NCBI GenBank assembly: GCA_932294295.1
Contig: OW028577.1
Span: 1,373,001-1,437,000 of the forward strand
DNA length: 64,000 nt
Origin: Alitta virens
Lineage: Eukaryota > Annelida > Polychaeta > Phyllodocida > Nereididae
Direction of reading: 5' to 3'
Position 1 is the stretch's first letter, and each line of letters starts with the position of its first letter. This document shows, piece after piece, positions 1 to 12,813 of the stretch. The notes below the pieces were generated by a model. That model made no database searches and was not told the DNA's origin. It saw only the letters and a program-made list of their open reading frames with translations. A program made the translations under genes and the position numbers.

Positions 1-424
1 AAGATAGTATCTTAAACATTATATTTGTTGATTTATCAAATTGATCTTAAATGACAGCTATAATTCAAGTTTTATCCTGTATTGGCATAGTATTACTGGA
101 GTAGATTTTATCTGGACATTGAACTCTGCTGTGGAAATGCAATACTGCAGCACTGATTGACACTGGAGACTTCAATACCTCTAGACCGTATTGGTTTGAT
201 TACAAGCCATGATACAAAATCAATTTGATATTGTTCTCGTTTAAACGCCGGGGTGTGGTAACTGCAAATATAGACTGGACATAACTGGTATCAATGTGAT
301 GCTGTATACAATTTTGACATTGAATCTGACAAAATACCGGAGTTAGTTATCAGAATATACTTTAAACCACCAGACCTGGTTATAATCAAGGATATTAAAC
401 CTTGTTATAACAACTGTTTATGGC

Positions 425-1390
425 TGTCAAAAAGTGTTCACCATAACTTTATTTCGTTATATGCTAATCTGGTTAAAAGATATATCGGCATGGATGATGA
501 TCTTGTTATATCGAGAGTTTCGCTATTAGTGTGCTCGTTATAGAAGGGTTTGCCTGTACAAGGCATTCAAGCATCCCAATACAATGACCATATAATTATA
601 GGCTTAGCACAACAATGATATGTCCGAGTGAGAAGTTTTCTACAAGAGATAAGCACCAGACGATACTGAATGCATTTTGAACACCTCATGAACACGTTAT
701 GAACATATCTTGACACTGGTATCCAGCCAATTTAAAGTCAATGAACCAGGAGCACCTGTTCATCAGATATTCATCGCAGGTTCAAAATTCTTCATTTCTT
801 TTTGGAGGTTCTCAAGAAGCTTTCGACTGTGTCATCTCGACAATAAAGTGTATGATCTCGCAGTGTGTAAGGGTAACATGGTCGAGTGCTTGAGTGAGCA
901 TTCTGCAACAGCTATCACTTGCAATTTAACATCAGAGAATGTCATGGTGATGATAGGAGGCATCTTGCCCTTTAAAATTCACGATAGGACCCCTTTAAAT
1001 TATATTTCACACTCGGGGATTTTTATTCGAGTGGAAAATTATTGCGGGTTGTCCCTCCCACCTGAGAAAACCTCAAAGTAATCCGACGTGAGAGGATGGA
1101 GCGGTGGGCATATATCATTACTTATATTGTCAGCTTTGCTGTATGATATTATGAAGTTTAGCCTGTATTATTTAATATATTATACAATATATTTTGCCAT
1201 TTTAGATCTTAGTGGAATTTCAGCCGGATCCAGTTATAACCACTCCAGCAACATTTCCTGGGTGGTTATAACAGCCACACATATAGCGAAAGTCTCGTTA
1301 TACCAAGGTCATTGTCCATGCCTATCTTTTAAACCAGACTCACATATGACAACACGCGGTTGTAGCGAACACTTTTTGACAGCTTCAAAT
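425..1390. mobile_element. Non-autonomous element with long terminal inverted repeats
   Basis: The stretch from about 425 to 550 (starting GGCTGTCAAAAAGTGTTC) reappears reverse-complemented at about 1260-1390, with shared blocks such as GGCATGGA, GAGA(G/C)TTTCGCTAT and GTTATA. The arms are therefore about 130 bp and imperfect, around a ~700-bp centre. The TA-rich repeated GTTATA units recall Tc1/mariner/pogo-type ends, but this is inference. An open frame of 123 codons lies inside (710-1081). It shows no transposase motif and no family I recognise, so I do not call it a gene. Target duplication was not resolved. Confidence 0.5.
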
Positions 1391-1934
1391 AGTTCGGTAT
1401 GAGCAGGTCCTGCAGACTCTAGCATTGATGCTATCTCGCTAATGAGACCAATTGTATGAAATCAAAGCTGGTCCTAATACAGAAGTTTGCCAATATAGAG
1501 AGAGACCAAATTGGTTTATTGGTCATGTTGTTGACTTACAGGATCAAAAAGGTTGGGTTCAAATTCAACATTAATCAAGATAACTGTAGTTCATGTACAC
1601 TAATGTGTTGTGGAGTCAACTTAAATGATTGAAATTCTGGGCATGTGCTTTTGGCTCTTGCTGGCAATTCAGTGTTCTGATTTGTGGAAAAGGACCAAAA
1701 AAGTGAAGGCTGATGCTACTGAAAATGCACCCAAAACTACATAATTGATGGAAATTTTGTGCAGGAAAAGACCAACCAGATATATGTGATGTTCATACAT
1801 CTAAATCGCTATAGTATTATATGACAATATCAATGCAACAATCCTGGATATCTTATCAAATCGGCAAGTTTCATACATGTCAAATCAATGTCAGGCTAAG
1901 GTTGACCAACATGGCATGCAGTCTTGGGTATTGT
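1391..1934. other. Intergenic stretch, nothing recognised
   Basis: There is no open frame of note, no splice-flanked exon and no repeat shared with the rest of the window. Confidence 0.5.
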
Positions 1935-2125
1935 GGGTGTGGGCCTAGCTCATTGGTAGCGCGCTAGGCTGTTAACCGCTGGGTCTCGACTTCAGATCCT
2001 GGTCGAGCCTAAGTTGGATGGCTGATTCATCTTTCATCTCCTTGCCATGGTCCCTGCTTGTCCTGATTAGCCCCTCCGGTGTGGTGCAGAAATACAGGAC
2101 GTAAAGCCCTCAATCCACCCACCAA
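1935..2125 (+). repeat. tRNA-derived SINE, family C
   Basis: The left end resembles a tRNA gene, with an A-box-like TAGCTCATTGGTAG near 1952. The right part ends in GTGCAGAAATACAGGACG. A minus-strand relative lies at 52605-52745 and shares the GTGCAGAAATACAGG block. The tRNA-like head does not fold into a convincing intact tRNA, so I call it a SINE rather than a tRNA gene. Confidence 0.5.
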
Positions 2126-2170
2126 CTTTGTCTTGGATAAGATGGACTTTAATGTGATGCATTCTTGAGG

Positions 2171-2432
2171 TTTGGATTTGGGTTACAGCGGAATGCACCC
2201 ATGATGGGGTCAGCATATATTATGTACACAAAATGTAGTTCCATCATTACAGGACAATTCCGCAACATCACAGCCTGCCATGCATATGTTGTCAGGAGTA
2301 TTGGGCAGCATTTCAGACCATTCTGTTTGCTTACACCAAACCCACATTCAATTTTATGCTTGTTCATGTTACTCCACATTTTGGCAGCTTTCCATGATCA
2401 TGATTGATGATCGAATTGAATCCTTTTGTGGT
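2171..2432. repeat. 260-bp dispersed repeat, copy 1
   Basis: This is nearly identical, in the same orientation, to 14238-14485 (shared blocks GGATTTGGGTTACAGCGG, CACAAAATGTAGTTCCATC, GTCAGGAGTATTGGGCAGC). The open frames seen here on both strands are duplicated with the DNA and are not evidence of a gene. Class unknown. Confidence 0.7.
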
Positions 2433-2734
2433 TTTATATTGCTCGCTTTGCGAATATTAACCTTTTGACTCGGAGTCAATTGGTAACTTTATAGCTAAAG
2501 AGCCATGTCAACGAATGCCAAATTCTCTTATGTGAATTGCACAATAGATTTCATTGTAAACTGACATTGATGACACCCACTTAAGTTTGTGTATACATAC
2601 CCATAGTATGCATTATATTACATATAAATATATAGTGAACAAATTAGTGGATAATTCAACTTTTATGTTATCCTGTATTTACTCAGTTACAAGTCAGGTT
2701 AGAGTTATTAGACACCAGGTTCCAAATATTTCTT

Positions 2735-3060
2735 AGCCCTGGTAAGTCCTGGTCCTCCTCATTACATAGCTAGGCAGGTAAGTTGGTAACACTGTAGGCA
2801 AAGATGTCAAACCACAGTGGCCAACACAGGGTTCTGTGCAATGCACACTCTACAGTCATGTGTTATGCATATCGAGCTATCCCATACCCAGCACAGACGT
2901 AAATGTAAATGACCTTACCCAGAAACTAGTCCTTAAACATTTAATATTTTCTAAAATAGCCTCTAGTGGCCAACACAGGGCTCTGCGCAATGCACTCTAC
3001 AGTTATGCATATCGAGCTATTCCATACCTTGCATATACGAGAATGACCTTCCTAATTTGT
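2735..3060 (+). repeat. SINE family B, with partial internal duplication
   Basis: It carries the family-B signature GTGGCCAACACAGGG followed by TGCGCAATG twice (near 2816 and 2968), each followed by an ATGCATATCGAGCTAT block, so the element is duplicated or two copies are nested. Relatives lie at 18885-18995, 19870-20045 (minus) and 21508-21660. Confidence 0.6.
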
Positions 3061-3142
3061 TGTTTAACTTGATATTACGAACTGATCATTGACCTCATCA
3101 AGAATTGTTAGAGCAGTAAGGACTGGACTTGGCTTGCTACAG

Positions 3143-3190
3143 GACAGGAGGCATGACATCCTCAATAACATGCCTGAACTTGTAACCAAG
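3143..3190 (+). CDS. Candidate short internal exon
   Basis: A 16-codon open segment (DRRHDILNNMPELVTK) is bounded by an acceptor-like GGCTTGCTACAG and a donor AAG|GTAAAT. The frame stays open upstream to about 3087. The residues look protein-like, but the exon is short, its acceptor has a poor pyrimidine tract, and no partner exon was found. It lies just after a SINE. Chance is a real alternative. Confidence 0.22.
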
Positions 3191-3519
3191 GTAAATACAT
3201 GTCACAAGACATATAGCCAACTGGAAGTATGTTGACAATTCTTACAACAATTACATGACATTGTAACCCACACACATTGTTGTGTTGTACTTTATTCTCT
3301 GGGCTGTATTATAAATGAGTTATGGCTGAAAATACCACCTTGTCACCTGGGGCATATTAATGGAAAAAGGTGACCTTGAAATCGTGAAAAAGGACTTAGC
3401 AAATTGTAAATTACTTTATTGTGTTTTATTAACTCAAGTACCACGGTCTATAGGACATTGAACCTTGACCTTGAAGAGGTCAAATACATTCCTATTGGTG
3501 TGTCATTATGGGATTTTGG

Positions 3520-3815
3520 TATGGTTCCCATTGCGTCATAGATTCCAATCCCAGTCGAGGCACTCTTCGTGAGCTACATCTGAGCTGGACTTTTGGTTGC
3601 ATAAGACGTTAAATCTGTGGTTCCCTAGTACTCGGTGTCTATGCTGGGGTAAAAGACCCACCCAATGGGGTAAATGTGTAGTATTGTATACTGTGTGACT
3701 TCAAGCCTTATCATGTCATCATTACGTCTGCCTGGACTGGTAATGTGATCATATAAGCTGAATTACTTCAGACCAGTAGCATTGAGACAATACAACACAA
3801 TACAATAGAACAGGA
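3520..3815 (+). repeat. tRNA-derived SINE, family A
   Basis: A B-box-like GATTCCAATCCC is followed by the family-A body (GGCACTCTTCGTGAGC, GACGTTAAATCTGTGG, ATCATTACGTCTG) and a 3' tail of ACAAT-type pentamers at about 3787-3810. Other copies: 4176-4280 (minus), 4685-4900, 14745-14985 (minus), 18060-18345, 37803-38060, with tails at 28075-28200 and 36541-36655. Confidence 0.7.
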
Positions 3816-4175
3816 TGGATATCATGGATTAGCTCCAAGAGTTTTATGTTTATAGGGCAATACATTTTGCCAAATACATTCCGTTGCCAAATGACCTTAT
3901 AATGACTTCAGCTCCATTGGACATACTACAGAATACAGATCTATGATGCCATGTTGATAGTATCACATTTTCATTTCGCATGCGAAAACTTGGAATCAGC
4001 CCAATCATGACTCCTTTGACAAAAATAAAACATATTAATGAAAGGAGTCACATCAGCGAAACTTCGTATTCTGCTGGACTGAAGTCCAGTCATTATGCAT
4101 CAGTTGCTCAAGATTGACAACATAATTTTATAAAAAAATTACCTAACTGTACAAAGAAACTGAGTGCAAGCTTTT

Positions 4176-4280
4176 ATGTCCATGGCACACGGCACCACCA
4201 ATTTAACGTCTCATGCGACCGCCATCCAGCTGAGATGTAGCTCATGAAGAGTGCCCCGGCCGGGTCGTAAACCCACAACA
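4176..4280 (-). repeat. SINE family A, partial
   Basis: The reverse complement of the family-A body is readable, including TTTAACGTCTCATGC and AGCTCATGAAGAGTGCC. It is truncated at its 3' side. Confidence 0.65.
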
Positions 4281-4684
4281 TTTAGTGGAACAGTCCGACT
4301 GGCCAGTATGACAACTAGCCAATGTGATAACTTCATGTGAATTATGACCACCATGGTTTCCTTTGGTGAAACCAGTATTGTGCACTGTAAACCAATATCC
4401 AATGTCCATATAGGTCCCTCATTTGCACTCGCTGTATCCATGGCTTTTTATGGCATAAACCAGCTTGAGAAACAGGTGGTGGTTGTTCTAATGACGACCT
4501 TGAATTCTGAAAAGAGTTTCACATGTTGGAAATAATTAATGGGACCCATTTGTTGCGCCTCTTTGATGTTTGGATCCTTGCTTAATAGCTTAATAATTAT
4601 GACTTTAGTAGAAATTATAATAAATTTCCGTAAAAAAGGAGATTCTTTGAATTAGTATTTACTTATATAGGCAGTATTTATGGT

Positions 4685-4900
4685 ATCTCATCTTTGAGCA
4701 GCTAGTGGTTGAGGCATGAGTGCCAGTTTTTCTGAAGGTACCGTGTTCAAATCCCAGCCCGGGCACTCTTCATGAGCTACATCTCAGCTGGAATTTACTT
4801 GCATGAGATGTTAAATTGGTGGCGCCTTCTACCCGGTGTCTATGGGGTGAATGTGGGACGTGGTGTGGACTCCAAGCCTGGTCGTATCATCTAGGGTCAC
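4685..4900 (+). repeat. SINE family A
   Basis: Contains TTCAAATCCCAGCCCGGGC (B box), TCATGAGCTACATCTCAGC and GAGATGTTAAATTGGTGG. The uninterrupted GAGCTACATC here is useful as an empty-site reference for the insertion at 18115. Confidence 0.7.
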
Positions 4901-5657
4901 TCCCAAATGGACATACGTTTATATGTTATATTTGAATAAACGTTTCTCCATGAGTCCAGTATGATGGGCATTGGTGGCACAAAATGGTGAGGTTGTCAAA
5001 TTACTTCATGAATATTATTAATGAGCAGTCGCTTTGACAAAACTTTTGGCCACCTCTACATCTGTGTTTCACCGTGGCTTTAAAATCAGTCTGGGCAATA
5101 TACATTCTAACTAAAATACTGTCATTATTTATATGATTTCCATATAATCCTTATGTCAACACCTTGTCAGCTAATGGCTAAATTTAATGGTCATTCCAAA
5201 ATGGACAATGCAAGATAGTAGCTGTATTACTAGCATGACCAGTCAGGAGTGACCACTCAATTCCACTGGACAGCCAAATGGTCAGTTAAATGGTCCGTCA
5301 AATGGTCAGCAGTCAGTGGCCCTTGGTCCAATTCGGTGTTGTTATATTGGACGATCACATTACATAGTACACTTGCCACCTTTACATGTTTGTATTAAGC
5401 ATTTCTCATTAGGATCTGATAGGCATCTTTACCATTGACTTGAATGGTACTTGTGATTCTAGAGATATATTCGTATTTCAATATAATATTACATAGCACC
5501 AGAGCCTAGATGTTATATGTTGTTGATGTATAGATTGATATTCATATTTCAAGTAGCAGTACATAGCACTTAAGCCAATAAATTACATTGTATATTATAA
5601 ATTATGTAATTGATGTAACGAATAATATTAATTTACGAAGCAGCTTTAATTTGATGT

Positions 5658-5698
5658 TTTTTACAACTTTTTGTACAACTTTTTGTACAACTTTTTGT
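5658..5698. repeat. 12-bp tandem repeat, three units
   Basis: The unit TACAACTTTTTG occurs three times in a row in AT-rich intergenic DNA. Confidence 0.8.
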
Positions 5699-5778
5699 GT
5701 CAATGTGTGAATTGATGTTTTAGATGACAATGTATGCATTAAAATTCACCTCAGATTCCAACAAGCAATTATGAGTCC

Positions 5779-6163
5779 TGGCCCTCTTGTTACAGTATTG
5801 TATACTACATTTTGTAACATTTCTATTTTACACTTCTCCCTTCCTGTTAACATTTAACCTTACACATCCTGGTTGTGTTCACAATGCACAACTCTGTCTC
5901 TCCTCTGACATTTGTACTCGCAATTGCATGGGATGTTCACTTTGAAAATAGATTTACCAGCTATATGTTACTCGATGGTATATATCCATGGATACATTTG
6001 TTATTGGCCTACCTTTCTGTCTCAAGGCTAAGATTATTGGAAATTGATGTTAAATATGGCTTTATGAAATAGTCATTTGGCCCTCTTGTTACAGTATTGT
6101 ATACTACATTTTGTAACATTTCTATTTTACACTTTTCCCTTCCTGTTAACATTTAACCTTACA
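5779..6163. repeat. ~88-bp direct repeats flanking ~210 bp
   Basis: 5779-5865 and about 6078-6163 are nearly identical (from TGGCCCTCTTGTTACAG to TTAACCTTACA), in direct orientation. Each repeat begins TG and ends CA, as LTRs do, so a miniature terminal-repeat element is possible. The 5-base flanks (AGTCC and TATCG) do not match, which favours a plain duplication. Confidence 0.55.
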
Positions 6164-6721
6164 TATCGGCAATGTCGGACGTGAATGAAAGTTTATGTCT
6201 ATAGAAGATAGATAAATCAATCAATCAATCTATCAATCAATCAGTCAATCAGTCCTTCTCATAATCAGATAGTTAGCTATGCTCACATCATAAAGGTTAA
6301 TTAATTAATTAATGAGTGAGTGGAAGAAATGCTCATTTAAACCTTAAGAATATTATGTAAGTTAGAAGTAACCAGACAGATCTAGACTGCATGACATTTG
6401 TATCAGATCTCTTGGGCTGATATCAAGATGTGTCAGGATCTGCAAGTGCACTGGTTTGTGATATCTGCAGGTTTTTATGAGGGTGTGATGAGCACTGTTT
6501 ATCTGCTTGTGCAGAAAGTGTGTGGAAGATCTTTGCAGTAAATTTACCTCTCTTGCACATGAGCGAGTTAGCAGATTTGCCATGACAAAAAACTTGGCAT
6601 CATGTAGCATTTACTTATGCATGTAGAGTGCTCTCAGGTATTATATTTTCCATCTGAGTGCAATCATCATGCAATATATTTTGTGTGTTTTTATTTTAAG
6701 TTTATATTTTTTTGGGCGTCA

Positions 6722-7157
6722 CTCCCAGATAGCATCTCACATCGTTTTGACGTCGGCCCTATGTGGGCAATGTCGGGCCGACGTTGGGCCAACGTAGCGT
6801 GTTATCAGGGCTTCAACAGGTGAAGTAGTAAAACAGCCATGTTATATGTATAGGAAGCTGTTTTAAATCTCGCATGTAGCCAGATGACATATACATGCAA
6901 AATTGGCTTAAAGTTGGCCCGATGTTGGTGTTGACGGCTCAGTGTTGGCACAGCATCGGTACTTGTTGGCCCAGTGTTGGCCCAATGTTGGCGTACTATC
7001 CTGGTAATGAATGTGGCAAACAAAATGATGACTCATGATAAGGCTTGGAACCCATACACTGACAGCATGCCACATTGGCCCAGTGTTGACCCGATGTTGC
7101 AATGGTCTGACGTCGCCCATATCTGGTCGACATATTGCTGATGTTACGTGCTATCTG
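6722..7157. mobile_element. CCCAGATAGCA-family MITE region
   Basis: It begins with CCCAGATAGCATCTCACATCG and ends with GTGCTATCTGGGT, the inverted counterpart. Between these lie many diverged copies of a TTGGCCCAGTGTTGGC-like unit on both strands. The same ends or units appear near 9800, 10430-10560, 11190-11640, 20900, 22440-22660, 22936, 45115-45315, 52783-52900 and 55700-55830. The open frames here are by-products of the repeats. Confidence 0.5.
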
Positions 7158-8224
7158 GGTATATGTTGTATATTTACTTCAGGGTTTTCATCTGCCTCAG
7201 AAACCAGATAAACCAACCAAGACATCAGATAGCATTGGCAGGTCAGTTTGACATTGGCTAATGTTGATCCGATGTAGGCGACAACCAGCCGACATCAAGC
7301 CAATGTGTCATGTTATCAGGTGCTCAGTTCATAAGGATTCATTAAGCCAGGAATCAAACTTATAAGACCTTCAAAACAGCTTGCAAGCAACCCAGCCATT
7401 CAGCCTATTTTGAGAGAAAACTATCAATCATACCCACAGAACAAAAATGTCTGCTTTGATGTCATAAAAGACAGTAGCTGTCTTGTTTTCTCTTCAAAAC
7501 TGAACTTATGATAATTACGTATGACCCTGTAGCATCGTAGGGTGAAGAGTTTTCTGTAGCTAACTAATGAGGTAAACAAAGTGCACTAAAGTTTCTCTTG
7601 CTGGTCGACAGGTTGTAACTATTACCCCGTTGAGTCTATTAACATGGAGATTGCTTCATTGTTTACATCTTAGCTTGAGGGCTCAGCTGTTTTGACTATT
7701 TTACCCCATTGACTGGGAGGATAAACTGGTGCCCATGTGACTTCCCCTTTAAACCCCTCAGTAGGGTTCTTGGCAAGGATTCTATGATATTTTGTCACTA
7801 ATCATTTTTGTAAACTTGCGTCTTAAATATTCGGTTATAGCAATGCTTTACTTCTAGAAGTGCTCACTGGATTGTCCACAATCAGGTATCCATAGAAGTA
7901 CCAAGATACTGGTCACAATGCCGTAGAAGTGCTGAGTACTCTACCTAAATATTCCAAAGGATGGACAAACTTCATGTTACTATTTTACGCAGCTCAGAAT
8001 TTGAACGACTTTGGAGTACATGTTTTAGGATCGGCGTAAGAATTTGCACTAATACAAACGGGTAAGGTCCACCACTGTGTCCTACATTTTCAGAATCAGT
8101 TTTTATTGGAAAACGAGAAAGCTGTTTTGGTCTCTTTTCTTGTGTTTTCTAAACATGCACTTGAATTTTCTGTATTTGCCGCTCTATATGGTTTATCTGT
8201 GTATTCTCTGTGTATTCTCAAGCA

Positions 8225-9306
8225 GTCATAACAGTAAGGATAAATAATCGCATAGATATGGGTATATTCTAAGCCCTGATAATAATAGGGTTGCAGATAT
8301 TTCCGCAGACAGATATGTCGGCAAGATAACTGACTCCAAATCACCACAGTCTTGGCATATAGGACGGCACCTTGGAATTATCACATCAAATCTTCTGGGT
8401 TTGCCAGGAAATGCAAAACATTTGTATGTAAACATAAGAGGGTGGTTACTGGGGTTCTGGGTGTTTCAATCAATCCACAGATCAAAGGTTAATGCATTAG
8501 TCGCATAACTGAATGCTACTCGACCCTGGACATTGTCAGATCTTGCCCTAAAGGTCTTTGGGTTGAAGTCAGACTTTCTCACAGCTGGGAAACTTCTGAA
8601 GTTATTTCTAGGAACAGAGTTTGAGTGTTAACTTATCTGCAGGCTGTGCTGGGCATTTGTTTGTTGCTGTGAGATAACATTACTTCCTGTTATCTTTCTA
8701 AAGAAACACAACACCTTTTTGTCACTTGCAATCACCTTAATATTAGCGCAAACTGCACTCATTCAATCTAACAGGTTTCTGCCTCTTGTGAACCATTCTG
8801 CCAATCTGCAGGCTTGATCTATTACCCTACATATAAATACTCCCACCCTCGGGGCTGTTTTATCTTATCCTCACAATGTATCGCAGTTGAGTCCACTGGC
8901 CCTATTTTAACAGGTGTAGCACTTTAACCCTCGAGGAAATCTGCAGGGTGTTTATCAACCATGAATTCTGTATATTGCCACAGCGATTCATTAATCAAAA
9001 TTGTCTTAATCACCCGACGACTAGTCTACTCAAGGAACACCAACTCAACTTGAGCAACCCCCATCTCCTAAGTGGCAGCGTCTGCAGGTCTGTTGTATGT
9101 TTTGGTGTCACTATACAAGCAAAAACTCGGCAGTATCAGATATGCCTTATTATGACAAGTTGGCATAAGTTTCGAGTAAAAAGCAGCAAACAGCTCAAAG
9201 GAAGGCCCTTTTCATTGGTTGCTATGGCAAGCACGCTATTTTTAATACGCCTCAGTAGTTTGCTTTTGCAAAAAAAGTGGGAACGACAACAAATATGAGC
9301 AAAAAT
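8225..9306 (+). repeat. 1.1-kb dispersed repeat, copy 1 of an inverted pair
   Basis: About 1.08 kb is nearly identical to the reverse complement of 24665-25740. Similarity stops abruptly after GAGCAAAAA at 9306 and fades near 8225. A TATA-like CATATAAATA lies near 8830, followed by a GC-richer stretch, as in an LTR or other promoter-bearing element, but no polypurine tract or primer-binding site was seen. A 116-codon frame (8948-9298) is present in both copies and matches nothing I recognise. It is most likely carried along rather than coding. Confidence 0.65.
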
Positions 9307-12300
9307 GTTATGGAGGTTTCAGTCGGGTAGGTAGACTGGCAGAAGGGTTATATTATATTGACTGATGGGATTTGGTGAGGCTATCACAGCATTTCTCACA
9401 TTAGGAATATACAGGTATTCAGTGTTGGCTTGTGAGCAATTTGGAAATTTCAAAAAGGATGGAAATCATCTGATTTGCTCAACTATGGAAGATTTGTTAC
9501 AAATAGATGCAAAATCAATTTAGATTTCTAATATGCAAATTTATATCATGAGGGGAAAAACCTTCAGATATGTCAGCATTCTGACATGGAAAATGATCCA
9601 ACTGATGAAAGATAAATACAGAATTTATGTATTAGGAAATACTTTATCCTCAACTTTTGACCATGGTATCAATATGATAAAATACGTTGCCAGGGGCAGA
9701 CATTAATGATGACCATAAAACAGGAAGACTGTCTTCCATTAAAAAAACATCACAGAAGTGAAGCAAATAAAATGTATATATGGGCTTTTTGAGACTTACC
9801 CGGATAGCATTCCAAATTGGGATAACATCATTTCTATATCTGCCACTGTTGAAACAACATAGTGTGAAAATTGTCGTCTGCATCCGAAGAATCCACCATG
9901 AGTAAGTTTCTTCACCGTTTATTTTCCAAGGCGTTCATCCAATGTTTCCATCTGACTTACAGTTCAAACTGCCTTAGGGCACACTTATACTGTCAAATTA
10001 TACCTTTTGACAATTTTTGTTTTTTTATTCACTCTTTTATTGCTGAAGAATTAGACGCCTAAAAAGTCTCAATCAGGAGTTGTCAGTCTGTTAACAATGG
10101 CTTCCTTTCACGAATAATTGGACAGAATCGTTTTACACTGAGCTAAAGAAAGAAAATAGGGAAGTGAAAAGATGTACTTCTCATTATACATCACCCACAA
10201 TTGCATCCATGTTAAATGTGTTTGGATTGCCTTGGAAGTATTAGGCTTCTCAGACAAGAAAGAAAGAATCAATTGTTGAAAACTTTCAGAGTAGTAGTAG
10301 TAGTAGTAGCAGTATAAGTAAGTCATTATTACGCTTTTGAACATGTCGGTTAGCAAGTGGACAACTTTTTGAAACAAATTACCTTCTCTGTAAAGCAACC
10401 GCGATTGTTTGTTACTTGTAGTTTATCCCAGACAACATGATGCATCGGCTCGATGTTGACCCAACATCGGCACCGTAACAACATCAATGTTGGCTCAGTG
10501 TTAGTTCGGCGTTGACACCATTGGCCCAGTGTTTGCTCGATTTAGCACTGCCATGTGGGATGGAACAGCCCGAAGTTGACGACTACAGTTTGACTGACGA
10601 GTCAGTTAGCATTCGTCATGTAAAGTGACGAAGAAGTTAGTCATTGTGACTAATATAACGGCCAAGTGTAATGTTAGCTGCTTTGACTAATCATCTACAA
10701 GCTAAGATTATTTTCGGTGCTCCATAGGCTATTGAGTATAGTAACTTGAAGACTTGGCATATGTGTAGCTCAGTGTGGGAGACCTCTTTATCAAGTGCCG
10801 CCTATTTAATAACCCAAGTGTGTATATTCACTTTATTGGTCAATGGGGATGACTATGGTAGAATTAACATTGCAGGAATGTGCTTTAAAGCAAGGTTGGT
10901 GGTCCATTTTGGATTGCTGGCAGGTAGGTGATTTAGACTGAACCAACGGGAGTATATTCAACCACAGGACCCTGGGAGATTTTATTGAACCATAGGAGGC
11001 CTGCAAAAAAATTTGCGGTTCAAAATTATACACCGCAAAAGAATGCATACTCAAATTATTTGTAGGTTTTATACTTCATAGTATGCCGCAGTGGGAGGGT
11101 AGAAGAGAAATTGTCGGAAACACAATAGATCTGTTGGCCATGCAGTGCTTTTGATAACAAGTTGTATTGCTGAGGTGACATGCCACATTTGCTCAACGTT
11201 GGTCTGACGCCGGCTCATCGCTGGCCCAGTGTTGAACCAGTTTCAGTCATGCGACCCTGATAACATGCCACTACATCGGCTCATTTGGCATGCGATTTGG
11301 CATGTGATCAGCGTGGGACCCAGATATAATGCCACCACATCGGCTGAACGTCAGACATTGTTGGTCATACATCGACCCAATTTAATTGGTATGATGTAAA
11401 GGAATGGAACCAGAACTTGAATGAAAGCCACAACTAAAATAACCCAATATTAGATTAGGGTCCCAAAAGTGTTTATGTAAGGGAAAAGGTCCAAAATCAC
11501 TACCACCTCTATACGTCGTATTGACATCGCCGGCATCGCGCCAATATTGTGCTGATTTGGAATGCTATTTGGGTACAATACAAGATCAGTTCAATGTTGG
11601 CGCAGCGTCAGGCGGATATCAGCCAATGTTTATCCAAGTAGTTTTAACCCACAAATATGGCATTTTATTTTATTTTTTGGAGCAAGAAATGAAGAATCTG
11701 CGTCTGACGTGCTGTCTGTAAAACCAAAATGTATGAAGTTAGTGAAAGTTTTAATTGTTAAATTCTATTCTTTTGCATTTTTCCATAAATAACTCAAGCA
11801 TTTAAAACACAAGATCTCCTGTATATTTTGTCATTTATGAGAAAAGAAGAAGATAGTATACTTATTTTTTTAATATGAAATTCCTTTTATTCATAGAGAT
11901 GTGATTTTTTGTTTTGGGATGTTTTGCCAAAGCTATAGACAGTGTTAAATTGCATGAAGACATGACATGCCAGACTGAGTGGGTTAAAACCGCTTTGATA
12001 CCTGACTGAACAATTTCCGACACCTATCACCTCAGGTTTTGCATTTTGGAAATCAAGATGACACTAAGTCACTGGCCCGGAAGAGTCAGTTTATGATCTT
12101 CATGTTCATAAAGATGTATTGAGTTCTGAAATTTGACCTGGAAAAATGTGATACTCACACTTGTGCTTGTCTTGCTTCAGGTGTGATTTTATACATTGAT
12201 CATCAAAACTATCCCAAGAAAAACGAGTTCAGATGATGTGATGTAGGCATACATATAAACAGCAAGATAAACTTAGATGATAATAATACTATGCATATCA

Positions 12301-12388
12301 AAAGGGAAGGAAACACAATAAATTAAAAGAAAATGAAAATTTCATATTGATTTAGACACTGGCTGCATAAACTTTGGTATGATTCAAA
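9307..12388. other. Gene-free stretch with repeat fragments
   Basis: I see one-ended CCCAGATAGCA-family fragments (near 9800, 10430-10560 and 11190-11640), a short AGT trinucleotide run near 10291 and AT-rich DNA. No coding exon was found. Confidence 0.5.
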
Positions 12389-12411
12389 GATATATATATA
12401 TATATATATAG
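12389..12411. repeat. (TA)n microsatellite
   Basis: About ten TA units, immediately followed by GAATTTTATTGAC, which resembles the reverse complement of a LINE 3' end. Confidence 0.8.
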
Positions 12412-12813
12412 AATTTTATTGACTGCAGAGCATCAAAAAGATACATTTGTCATAAAAAAATAAAATACAAAGATAAAAAATAAAAATATACATATATATA
12501 ATGATAAAGTAAAATAAAAGAACAATCTACATGAACATAATTTAGTTACATATTAAAAACATCTATATGATAATTATGTATAACTATAAGCATATGAATA
12601 AAACAAGGCACCATCAGGGCAATTAGCAGGAATCTATGCACCATAGAAGATTAATACTGGGTACAATTACAGTAAATAAAGGTATAGGGGGGTCAACAGA
12701 ATCATAATATACATTCAGCTGGACTTAATTTTGAGGTGTTCTTAATATAAAGTGGACGAGGTGGTGCTATGGTAGGATCCACCATTTGATTTATTGTAAT
12801 GTATGCTGGTAAA

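Noticed and set aside
710..1081. 123-codon frame
   Set aside because: No known domain, no splice or start support, and it lies inside an inverted-repeat element.
8948..9298. 116-codon frame also present at 24673-25023
   Set aside because: It is shared because the DNA is a recent duplicate repeat. It has no recognisable domain, so duplication alone does not make it a gene.
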